A stretch of DNA of 64,000 nt. Origin: JAPOVO01 sp026708165 (GTDB taxonomy: Bacteria; Chloroflexota; UBA11872; VXNJ01). The stretch is from assembly GCA_965208775.1 (NCBI GenBank), contig OZ242360.1:434001-498000 (forward strand). The letters run 5' to 3'. The translations under genes were made by a program, and so were the position numbers. Below, piece after piece: positions 41,956 through 50,400 of the stretch (position 1 is its first letter; each line of letters starts with the position of its first letter). Under the pieces are notes generated by a model. The model had not been told where the DNA came from. It searched no databases and saw only the letters and a program-made list of their open reading frames with translations.

Positions 41956-42578
41956 CAAGCCCCCATCGGCCGAAGAATTACCAAACCGCCGTTCTTACCC
42001 GGCACGGCACCCTTCACCAACAGCAGATCACGCTCGATATCGGAGCGCACGACCCGCAGGCCGTTCACCGTAACTCGCGAGTTGCCCATCTGCCCGGCCA
42101 TCTTCTGCCCTTTGAAGACCTTGCCGGGAGTCGTTCCCGCCCCTATGGACCCCGGGGCCCGGAGCCTGTCGGATTGCCCATGTGTTCGCGGACCGCCTCG
42201 AAAACCATATCGCTTGACGGTCCCGGCAAATCCCTTGCCCTTTGAGGTTCCGGTTACGGCAACCTTGTCGCCGGCCTCAAACTGTTCAACCGAGAGCCTG
42301 TCGCCGACGCTGACGCTGGAAGTCTCGTCGACCCTAAATTCGCGCAGCACTTTCAAAGGCCGTGAAGGGGCCAGATGGCCCGCTTCGGGTTGATTCAAAC
42401 CACGGCTACCAGCGTCCTCGAATCCAACCTGTACCGCGCTGTAGCCGTCAGAAACGGCAGATTTGACCTGCGTAACGAAGCAGGGACCGGCTCTTATGAC
42501 GGTTACGGGCGTAAACCGCCCGTCTTCGTCATAAACGTGGGTCATACCCAGTTTCCGTCCGATTAGTCCCAAGCTCAT
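41955..42578 (-). CDS. rplC: 50S ribosomal protein L3
   Basis: A 207-residue L3, early 50S assembly protein. It begins MSLGLIGRKLGMTHVYDEDG and has the diagnostic GFAGTVKRYGFRGGPRTHGQSD-type loop (here FAGTVKRYGFRGGPRTHG), PGSIGAGTTPGKVFKGQKMA and a C-terminal LLVKGAVPGKNGGLVIL segment. ATG start, 13 bases after rpsJ. Confidence 0.98.
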   Translation of the reverse strand: MSLGLIGRKLGMTHVYDEDGRFTPVTVIRAGPCFVTQVKSAVSDGYSAVQVGFEDAGSRGLNQPEAGHLAPSRPLKVLREFRVDETSSVSVGDRLSVEQFEAGDKVAVTGTSKGKGFAGTVKRYGFRGGPRTHGQSDRLRAPGSIGAGTTPGKVFKGQKMAGQMGNSRVTVNGLRVVRSDIERDLLLVKGAVPGKNGGLVILRPMGA

Positions 42579-42591
42579 GATGACCGGCCGC

Positions 42592-42939
42592 CTAAGACTT
42601 GAGCTCGATATCTACGCCGGCCGGCAAATCGAGGTTCAACAGCGCATCCATCGTTTCAGGCTTTGGATCGATTACGTCGATAAGCCGTCGGTGCGTTCGC
42701 ATCTCGAACTGCTCGCGAGAGTCTTTATCGATGAAGGGCGACCGAATGACCGTCCACTTGTTGATTCTCGTGGGCAACGGTATCGGCCCCTTGACCTCCG
42801 CGCCCGTTCGCTGGGCATTTTCGACTATGCGAACGGCAGACTGATCCAGAATCCGGTGGTCATAAGCCTTCAACCGGATTCTGATCCGTTGACGTCTTGC
42901 CGGCCGCCTTCTGCGGCGGCGCCTAGTTCTTTCAGCCAG
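42592..42939 (-). CDS. rpsJ: 30S ribosomal protein S10 with apparent CTG start and Arg-rich N-terminus
   Basis: S10 of the 30S head, first gene of the classical S10 operon. The body is unmistakable: RIRIRLKAYDHRILDQSAV, GPIPLPTRINKWTVIRSPFI and FEMRTHRRLIDVIDP. A start at TTG 42871-42873 would remove the first beta strand (RIRIRL). Further upstream the frame has no ATG, GTG or TTG before an in-frame TAG. CTG 42937-42939, seven bases after TAGGA, is the best start, giving 115 residues that begin MAERT followed by seven consecutive arginines. Most S10 proteins have about 102 residues, so this adds a basic extension of about 12. It starts 16 bases after the tuf stop. The start codon is inferred; the S10 identity is not in doubt. 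Confidence 0.93.
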   Translation of the reverse strand: MAERTRRRRRRRPARRQRIRIRLKAYDHRILDQSAVRIVENAQRTGAEVKGPIPLPTRINKWTVIRSPFIDKDSREQFEMRTHRRLIDVIDPKPETMDALLNLDLPAGVDIELKS

Positions 42940-42955
42940 ATTACGTTCCTAACAG

Positions 42956-44158
42956 CTACTTGACGATCTGAGTTACCGAGCCGGCCCCGACGGTCACCCC
43001 GCCTTCCCTGATCGCAAACCTGACTCCACGCTCTAGAGCAATCGGGCTGATCAGGTTGACTTTCATTTCCACGTTATCGCCCGGAACCACCATCTCAATG
43101 CCCTCGGGTAATTGAATCTCCCCGGTGACGTCGGTGGTCCTTATGTAGAACTGCGGTCGATAACCGGTGAAGAAGGGCGTGTGCCTGCCGCCCTCCTCTC
43201 TCTTGAGCACGTAGACCTCGGCGTCGATCTCATTGTGAGGCGTGATGGAACCCGGTTTCGCCAGGACCTGACCACGCTCGACCTCGTCCCGGTCAACGCC
43301 GCGCAACAGGCAGCCGACGTTGTCGCCCGCTTGCCCTTCATCGAGGGTCTTGCGGAACATTTCTACACCGGTCACCACAACGCCCTTGCGAGTCTCCTTC
43401 ATGCCGACGATGTCGATGGACTCACCTGTTCGGACAATCCCCCGCTCGATCCTGCCAGTCACCACGGTACCGCGGCCCTTAATGCCAAAGACGTCCTCAA
43501 CCGGCATCAGGAAGTCCTGCTCGACGGGCCTCGGCGGTGTTGGAATGAAGTCGTCGACAGCCCTTATGAGTTCCCAAATGCACTCATACTCCGGCGCGTC
43601 CGGGTCGGTGCTGTCCGATTCAAGCGCCGCGAGCGCGCTGCCTCTTACGACGGGCGCATTGTCGCCGTCAAAGTCACGTTCGTTCAGCAGATCGCGAACT
43701 TCCAGCTCTACGAGCTCGAGCAACTCTTCGTCGTCCATCAAGTCGACTTTGTTCAGGAACACCACCATCGAGGGGACGTTTACCTGGTGGGCCAGGAGAA
43801 CGTGCTCATGCGTCTGGGGCATCGGGCCGTCGGGGGCGCTGACAACGAGAATGGCGCCGTCCATCTGTGCGGCCCCGGTGATCATGTTCTTTATGTAGTC
43901 TGCATGACCAGGGCAGTCCACGTGCGCGTAGTGGCGATTATCGCTCTCGTACTCGACGTGCTGAATCGCGATGGTTATACCGCGCTGCTTCTCTTCCGGA
44001 GCATTATCGATGCTGTCAAAAGGACGAAAGTCCGCCAATTTCCTCAGACCCAGCACTTTTGTCATCGCCGCCGTAAGCGTGGTCTTGCCATGGTCGATAT
44101 GCCCTATGGTGCCGACGTTAGCGTGCGGCTTGGTGCGTTGAAATTTCTCTCTGGCCAT
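42956..44158 (-). CDS. tuf: Elongation factor Tu
   Basis: The 400-residue GTPase that brings aminoacyl-tRNA to the ribosome. All G motifs are present: GHIDHGKTTLTAA, RGITIAI, DCPGHADYIKNMITGAAQMD with the catalytic histidine, and NKVD. Domains II and III follow with DVFGIKGRGTVVTGRIERG, DNVGCLLRGV and GYRPQFYIRTTDVTG. Two usually conserved arginines are histidine here, in PQTHEH (usually PQTREH) and LLAHQVNV (usually LL.RQVGV). ATG start, 40 bases after fusA. No second copy in the window. Confidence 0.99.
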   Translation of the reverse strand: MAREKFQRTKPHANVGTIGHIDHGKTTLTAAMTKVLGLRKLADFRPFDSIDNAPEEKQRGITIAIQHVEYESDNRHYAHVDCPGHADYIKNMITGAAQMDGAILVVSAPDGPMPQTHEHVLLAHQVNVPSMVVFLNKVDLMDDEELLELVELEVRDLLNERDFDGDNAPVVRGSALAALESDSTDPDAPEYECIWELIRAVDDFIPTPPRPVEQDFLMPVEDVFGIKGRGTVVTGRIERGIVRTGESIDIVGMKETRKGVVVTGVEMFRKTLDEGQAGDNVGCLLRGVDRDEVERGQVLAKPGSITPHNEIDAEVYVLKREEGGRHTPFFTGYRPQFYIRTTDVTGEIQLPEGIEMVVPGDNVEMKVNLISPIALERGVRFAIREGGVTVGAGSVTQIVK

Positions 44159-44198
44159 CTAGACTCCCGCGCCTTTCGCGCTTATATGCAACATCCGA

Positions 44199-46277
44199 TT
44201 ACGATCCAAAGCTTGTAGCTAGTTCCGATTCAAGTTTCGATGCCGCGACCTTCTGGTAGTGCGAGAACTCCATGGTAAAGGTTCCCCTTCCCTGTGTCAG
44301 CGATCTCAATTCTCCAGCGTAGCCGAACATGTTAGCAAGCGGGACGATAACCTTGACAACAACCTCCGCGCCGTCAGTCTCTGCGGAATTGATGTTCGCG
44401 TTTTTGCTTGCGAGATTCGCCACGATTTCTCCCATGTACTGTTCCGGAGCGACCGCTTCAAGCAGCATTACCGGTTCCAGCACGAGACTCGCCGCCTTCA
44501 GAAAGGCTTCGCGCGCGGCTATCGATCCCGCCATCTGAAAAGCTATGTCGGACGAGTCGACTTCGTGATAGGAGCCGTCGAGAAGAGTAACCGCAACGTC
44601 GGTCATCGGATATCCGTGGGGGCCGCTCGCCAGAGCGTTGTTCACACCTATCTCGACCGCTCCGAGAAATTCGTTCGGAATAGCTCCGCCAACGATTTTC
44701 CTGGTGAACGAATTTCCGCTGCCTCGCTCGGAGGGCTCGATTCGCAGCTTTACGTGCCCGTACTGCCCGCGACCACCGGTTTGCCTGATGAACTTGCCCT
44801 CGGCCTCGGCGACTCGGGCAACCGTACCTCTATACGCTACCTGCGGCGCGCCTACGCTGGCATGAACTCCGAAATCGCGCCTGAGACGGTCAATTATGAC
44901 CTCGAGATGCAACTCACCCATTCCGGCAATCAACGTCTGACCAGTCTCCGAGTCGGATGAAACCTGGAACGTGGGGTCCTCATCGCCCAGCCGCGCAAGC
45001 GCCTCGGACATCTTCTCCTCGTCGCTGCGGCCTTTCGGCTCGATGGCCCGTTCTGCAACCGGTGTCGGAAACGAGATCGATTCAAGCAGGATGGGATGAT
45101 CTCTGCTGCAAAGCGTGTCGCCGGTGAACGTGTTCTTGAGTCCGACCGCGACGGCAATCTCTCCTGCGTGAACCGTGCCGGTTACCTGCTCGCGCTTATC
45201 GGCGTGCATACGCAGCAACCGCCCGATTCGCTCGCGGCCATTGCGGGTCGAGTTGAGAACGTGGTCACCAGGACTGATGGAACCGGAATAGACGCGGAAA
45301 TACGCCAACCGGCCGCTAAACGGATCCGACACTATCTTGAAGGCCAGCGCGGCAAGGGGCGCGTCGTCATAGGCCGGCCGGGTTATCGCTTCATCCGTTT
45401 TCGTATCGAATCCCTCTACCGGAGGCACGTCGGTGGGCGACGGAAGGTACGCGATAACTCCGTCAAGCACCGCTTCGATACCTTTGTTCCGAAGCGCGGC
45501 CCCAACGAACACCGGGACGGCGGCGTTGCTCAACGTGGCCCGTCGAATCGCACTGGTCAATGTCTCCGCCGCAATCTCTTCATCGTCGAGATAGGCGTTG
45601 GCAATGGAGTCGTCTACATCGGCAAGAGCCTCGATCAAGTGCGCACGCGCGGCGACCGCAAGATCCATCTGATCACTTGGGACCGGCCCAAATGTCCGAG
45701 AACCGTCAGCATCGGGAGCGAAGGTGATCATCTCCATTTTCACAAGATCGACAACCCCAGCCAGTTCGCTTTCGCTTCCAACGGGAAGCTGGATCAGGAT
45801 GGGATTTGCGCCAAGCCGGTCACGGATCATTTCGATGGTGCGCTGCAGATTCGCCCCACGACGGTCCATCTTGTTCACGAAACAGATACGCGGAACGTGA
45901 TATCTACTGGCCTGGCGCCAGACTGTCTCGCTCTGCGGCTGCACTCCGGCAACGGCGTCGAAAACCACCACGCCACCGTCGAGGACGCGCAGCGACCGTT
46001 CCACTTCGGCGGTGAAGTCAACGTGTCCCGGAGTATCAATGATGTTGATGCGATGATCGTCCCAAAAGCAAGTCGTCGCGGCCGCCGTAATTGTGATGCC
46101 GCGTTCCCGCTCCTGGTCCATCCAGTCCATAGTTGCCGAGCCGTCGTGCACTTCGCCCGTGCGATGTATACGGCCGGTGTAATAGAGGATCCGCTCGGTA
46201 ACGGTAGTCTTGCCCGCGTCAATATGAGCAATGATCCCGATGTTGCGGGTCTTGCGAAGGCTGCTGGAGGGTTTCAT
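44199..46277 (-). CDS. fusA: Elongation factor G
   Basis: The 692-residue translocase GTPase. G motifs are canonical: IIAHIDAGKTTVTERILY, RERGITITAA, DTPGHVDFTAEVERS and FVNKMDRRGA. Domains II-V show SGRLAYFRVYSGSI, GMGELHLEVIIDRL, RQTGGRGQYGHVKLRIEP, VDSSDIAFQMAGSIAAREA and LANMFGYAGELRSLTQGRGTF. Unlike the paralogue at 14150-16174, every GTPase residue is intact, so this is the housekeeping EF-G. ATG start, 27 bases after rpsG. Confidence 0.99.
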   Translation of the reverse strand: MKPSSSLRKTRNIGIIAHIDAGKTTVTERILYYTGRIHRTGEVHDGSATMDWMDQERERGITITAAATTCFWDDHRINIIDTPGHVDFTAEVERSLRVLDGGVVVFDAVAGVQPQSETVWRQASRYHVPRICFVNKMDRRGANLQRTIEMIRDRLGANPILIQLPVGSESELAGVVDLVKMEMITFAPDADGSRTFGPVPSDQMDLAVAARAHLIEALADVDDSIANAYLDDEEIAAETLTSAIRRATLSNAAVPVFVGAALRNKGIEAVLDGVIAYLPSPTDVPPVEGFDTKTDEAITRPAYDDAPLAALAFKIVSDPFSGRLAYFRVYSGSISPGDHVLNSTRNGRERIGRLLRMHADKREQVTGTVHAGEIAVAVGLKNTFTGDTLCSRDHPILLESISFPTPVAERAIEPKGRSDEEKMSEALARLGDEDPTFQVSSDSETGQTLIAGMGELHLEVIIDRLRRDFGVHASVGAPQVAYRGTVARVAEAEGKFIRQTGGRGQYGHVKLRIEPSERGSGNSFTRKIVGGAIPNEFLGAVEIGVNNALASGPHGYPMTDVAVTLLDGSYHEVDSSDIAFQMAGSIAAREAFLKAASLVLEPVMLLEAVAPEQYMGEIVANLASKNANINSAETDGAEVVVKVIVPLANMFGYAGELRSLTQGRGTFTMEFSHYQKVAASKLESELATSFGS

Positions 46278-46304
46278 GTCAATGCAGATCCGATTTCGTA
46301 CGGT

Positions 46305-46775
46305 CTACCAGCGATAGTGGGCAAAGGCCTTGTTGGCCTCCGCCATTCGATGGTTGTCGTCCTTGCGCTTGACGGCCTCACCCCGAAAGTTGGCAGCATC
46401 TATGAGCTCGTTGGCAAGTCGTTCGACCATGGTCTTACCCGGGCGGCTTCGTGAAGCACGAATGAGCCAGCGTATAGCAAGGGAGTTGCGCCGGTCGCCA
46501 CGAATTTCCATCGGAACCTGATACGTGGCGCCCCCCACGCGACGAGGCTTAACCTCAAGCTGCGGCGTGACGTTTCGTAAAGCGGCCTCGAACGTTTCGA
46601 GTCCCGTAGCGTTGGAGCGCTCATCCACGACTTCCAGCGCGCCGTAGACGATCCGCTGGGCCAGCGACTTTTTGCCGTCTCGCATTATTGCGTTGATAAA
46701 GCGCTGCACGGACCGGTTCTGGTATCGCGGGTCGGGCTGCGATGGCCGCTTCGGCGGTCTAGTTCTCCTCGGCAT
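46305..46775 (-). CDS. rpsG: 30S ribosomal protein S7
   Basis: A 156-residue S7, organiser of the 30S head and in some bacteria the str-operon repressor. It starts MPRRTRPPKRPSQPDPRYQN, with FINAIMRDGKKSLAQRIVYG, VGGATYQVPMEIRGDRRNSL and KTMVERLANELIDAANFRGE. ATG start, 120 bases after rpsL, a wider gap than elsewhere in this operon. Confidence 0.98.
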   Translation of the reverse strand: MPRRTRPPKRPSQPDPRYQNRSVQRFINAIMRDGKKSLAQRIVYGALEVVDERSNATGLETFEAALRNVTPQLEVKPRRVGGATYQVPMEIRGDRRNSLAIRWLIRASRSRPGKTMVERLANELIDAANFRGEAVKRKDDNHRMAEANKAFAHYRW

Positions 46776-46895
46776 TATCCCTCTTGATCCTGCTCCTTAC
46801 ATTCATGCTCTTAACTTCTGGAAACAGCGCGCCGACTAAGGCACACCACATCCTCTGAATTGGTTTCGGTGAGTCCTGTAATCCTCGGCTGTGGG

Positions 46896-47309
46896 TTAGG
46901 AGTCGCGTTTCGTCCCGTACTTCGACCTGCTCCGCTTGCGACCTTCCACACCCAGCGTGTCGTACGATCCTCTAACGATATGGTACCGAACGCCGGCAAG
47001 GTCCTTAACCTGACCACCACGGATCAACACTACCGAGTGCTCCTGCAAGTTGTGTCCTTCACCAGGTATGTAGGCCAGAACCTCAAGTCCATTCGACAGC
47101 CTTACCCGGGCCACTTTACGAAGCGCGGAATTTGGCTTTCTGGGAGCAACTGTTCGAACCTGAACGCATACACCCCGCTTCTGCGGCGACCCGCCGGTTC
47201 GTAGCATTCGCCGTCGCAACCCGTTGTACGAGAAGTGGAGCGCGGGAGCCGTAATCTTCTTGGAGCTCTTGCGCCTGCCCTTGCGAACAAGTTGGTTCAC
47301 TGTCGGCAA
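46896..47309 (-). CDS. rpsL: 30S ribosomal protein S12
   Basis: A 137-residue S12 of the decoding centre. It begins PTVNQLVRKGR and has GVCVQVRTVAPRKPNSALRK, RLSNGLEVLAYIPGEGHNLQ and EHSVVLIRGGQVKDLAGVRY. The lysines tied to streptomycin sensitivity (PRKPNS and the lysine-equivalent in the second loop, here GGQVKDL) look wild type in the first loop. TTG start. The 119-base gap after rpoC carries a possible promoter at 47384-47411. Confidence 0.98.
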   Translation of the reverse strand: MPTVNQLVRKGRRKSSKKITAPALHFSYNGLRRRMLRTGGSPQKRGVCVQVRTVAPRKPNSALRKVARVRLSNGLEVLAYIPGEGHNLQEHSVVLIRGGQVKDLAGVRYHIVRGSYDTLGVEGRKRSRSKYGTKRDS

Positions 47310-47383
47310 ATTAACTACCTAAACCCCGTCAATCATGAACACAAAACCGCGCCCGACACCGAGCCGGAACGCCAACCGCTAAC

Positions 47384-47411
47384 GTTATCACCCAGTTAGA
47401 GTTCCGGTCAA
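47384..47411 (-). promoter_or_regulatory. Possible internal promoter ahead of rpsL
   Basis: On the minus strand TTGACC (47406-47411) and GATAAC (47384-47389) are separated by 16 bases, a fair sigma-70-like match in the 119-base gap between rpoC and rpsL. It would let the str block be made independently of rpoBC. Confidence 0.4.
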
Positions 47412-47428
47412 TTGAGGTCAGCGCAAAT

Positions 47429-50400
47429 TTACGCGCCATCATCCGTCGCCTCGGCGTTTTCTTTGCCTGCGTCGATGGAATCGGCACCGCCATCGGACAC
47501 CATCAGAGCCTGATCCCGACCGTTGGCGGCAGTTCCTCCGTCGTTATCGGCGTGCGCTTCGTCCCGCACCGGACCTTCGACCTTGGCGAAGACATCCTTG
47601 GCCTCTGGGGCGCCGCCGTCGGCTTCGGAATCGCCATCGTCCACCGTTACCGTGAAATCGGCCATGCTTGCGCGGAAGCCGGTCCCGGCCGGTATGAGCT
47701 TTCCGATGATCACGTTTTCCTTCAGTCCTCGAAGCCGGTCGTTCGAGCCGCGAATCGCAGCTTCGGTAAGCACGCGAGTCGTGTCCTGGAACGAGGCGGC
47801 GGCAAGGAAACTGTCGGTGTTCAGCGACGCCTTGGTAACCCCCAGCAGCACCGGAGTTCCTCGGGCAATTTCGGCACTGTTTTCGACCGCCGCTTCATTG
47901 GTCCGATCGAATCTCATCCGGTCGACCAATTCGTCCGGCAGTAGGTCCGTATCCCCGGCTTCAGTGATGAGCACTTTTCGCAACATCTGCCTAATCACGA
48001 TCTCGATGTGCTTGTCGTGGACCGGAACGCCAACGATTCGATAGACGCTCTGAATTTCGCTCAGCAGATATCTATGCAGATCGGCCTCACCGCGAGTGCG
48101 AAGAATATCGTGCGGATTGATAGGCCCCTCGGTGAGTCGCTGACCGCGGATAACCTGATCTCCGTCCGTAACCGACAATCTCGCAGTCACCACAATCGGA
48201 TACTCGACGCTGTCGGACTCCTCGCGGCGAATGGTTATCTTGCCTTCCTCGATCGACACCTTTCCGGCGATCGGCGCTCTGAACTCGGTGGGAGCCGTGT
48301 CTTCGCCGTTCGCCTGGACGGGATCTGGGCCAGTAGCGACCACATGGCCCTCGCGCACGTCAGCGCCTTCCTTGACGGATGGCTCGAATCCGGCGCCCAG
48401 GTCGATGGGCTCTTCGAACGTCTCGGTTTTTGATACTCGGAGACGTACGGATTCATCTTCGCGAACTATCTGAACCACACCGTCTATATCCGAAACCACG
48501 GCCTGGCCCTTGGGGACACGAGCTTCAAAGAGCTCTTCGACGCGCGGGAGCCCGCGCGTAATGTCCTCGGCTTGATAGGTGCCACCTGTGTGAAACGTGC
48601 GCATGGTGAGCTGAGTCGCAGGTTCGCCAATCGATTGCGCCGCGATAATGCCTACCGCAGTCCCCAAGGCGACAAGCTGGTTGCGCGCCAGATCGTTTCC
48701 GTAACATTTCTGGCAAACACCGCGTTGCGCCTGGCACGACATTGGCGACCGTACAACCAATCGGTCGATTTCCCTGCTGTCCAAGAGGACGACCCCTTCA
48801 CGGTCCACGACCTCTCCAGAGCGCAGCAGGATTTCGCCAGTGCCGGGATCCACGACATCGTCAAAAAGCACACGGCCAAACGACCTGCCTGGTACCGATT
48901 CGCCAACGTCGTGATCGGGGTCAACCCGAATCTCAAGCCCCGATGCCGCGCCGCAGTCTTCCATCGTGATGATCGTTTCCTGACAAACGTCCACCAGCCG
49001 CCTGGTCAGATAACCGGAATCGGCAGTCCTCAGCGCCGTGTCCGCGAGGCCCTTACGCGCGCCATGAGTCGAGATGAAGTATTCGAAGACGCTTAGTCCT
49101 TCGCGGAAATTCGCGCGAACGGGCATCTCGATGATCCGTCCCGCAGGATCGGTCATCAGCCCTCGCATTCCCGCGATCTGTCGAATCTGGTCGAAGTTCC
49201 CCTTCGCCGCGCCCGACGCGCCCATCAGGTAGACCGGTCCCAGACGTTCCATGTGATCTTCCACGGCGTTGCTGACGCTCCGCATGGCCTCCGCCCAGAT
49301 CCGAACGTGCAGGTTATATCGCTCCTGCTCCGTGATGATCCCGCTCTGGAATTGCTCGTCGAGTTCCTCGGTGCCCCGCTCGGCGTCCTCGAGAATCTCG
49401 GCCTTGATCGGCGGAACCGTCAAGTCGCCGATGGCCATGGTCACACCTGACTGGGTCGCCCAGCGGAATCCCAGCATCATGATGTCGTCGGCAACTTGAG
49501 AAGTCACTTCCTCGCCGTGGAAGTAATACAAGTTGGTGACAAGCTGCTTTAGATCGCCCTTATCCAGATGCCGGTTTACGAATCGCATATCCAGCGGCAG
49601 CACGTCATTGAGAAAGACCCTGCCGGGCGTTGTGTCTAGCAGCGAGCCCTCGGGGCATTCGTCGCTAACGGGTATCTCATCAGCCGAAACGCGAACTTTG
49701 ACGCTCTCGTGCAGCGTCACGTTGCCTACGGTAAATGCCATCATCACTTCGTTGAAGTCGGCGAAAATCTTGGGTTTCTCAGGCTCGCTAGTTGGCGGGA
49801 GCGTGAGGTAGTAGCACCCGAGCACCATGTCTTTGGTCGGGCTTATTACGGGCGACCCATCTGCTGGAGATAGAAGATTGCGCGTGCTCATCATCCGATT
49901 CCGCGCCTCCTCCTGCGCGACCATCGAAAGCGGCACGTGCACGGCCATCTGGTCACCGTCGAAGTCGGCGTTGAAGGCGAAACACACCAGCGGATGAACC
50001 TGTATGGCGCTGCCTTGTACCAAGCGGATGTTGAATGCCTGAATACCGAGTCTGTGGAGCGTAGGCGCTCGATTCAGCAGAATCGGGTGATTCCGGGTGA
50101 CTTCCTCAAGGATGTCCCAAACCTCGGGATCGGCCCGCTCGACAACTCTCTTCGCGCTCTTGATGTTGCTGGCAAGGCCATAGTCGACGAGCCGGCGCAT
50201 GACGAACGGCTTGAAGAGCTCGAGCGCCATACGAGTCGGTAAGCCGCACTCGTCGAGCTTGAGCTCAGGCCCAACCACGATTACCGACCGCCCTGAGTAG
50301 TCCACCCGCTTGCCGAGCAGATTTTGACGGAACCGGCCCTGTTTTCCCCTTAACAGGTCGCTCAGCGACTTGTAAGGATGCGAACTCGATCCGGTGACCG

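Noticed and set aside
45096..46454. Long open frame antisense to fusA; similar long antisense frames lie over acs (18027-19346), proB (12882-13916) and LCP/pdxA (7342-8334).
   Set aside because: They lie opposite clearly conserved genes, have Arg/His/Pro-rich composition typical of reverse-strand frames in GC-rich DNA, and no recognisable domain.
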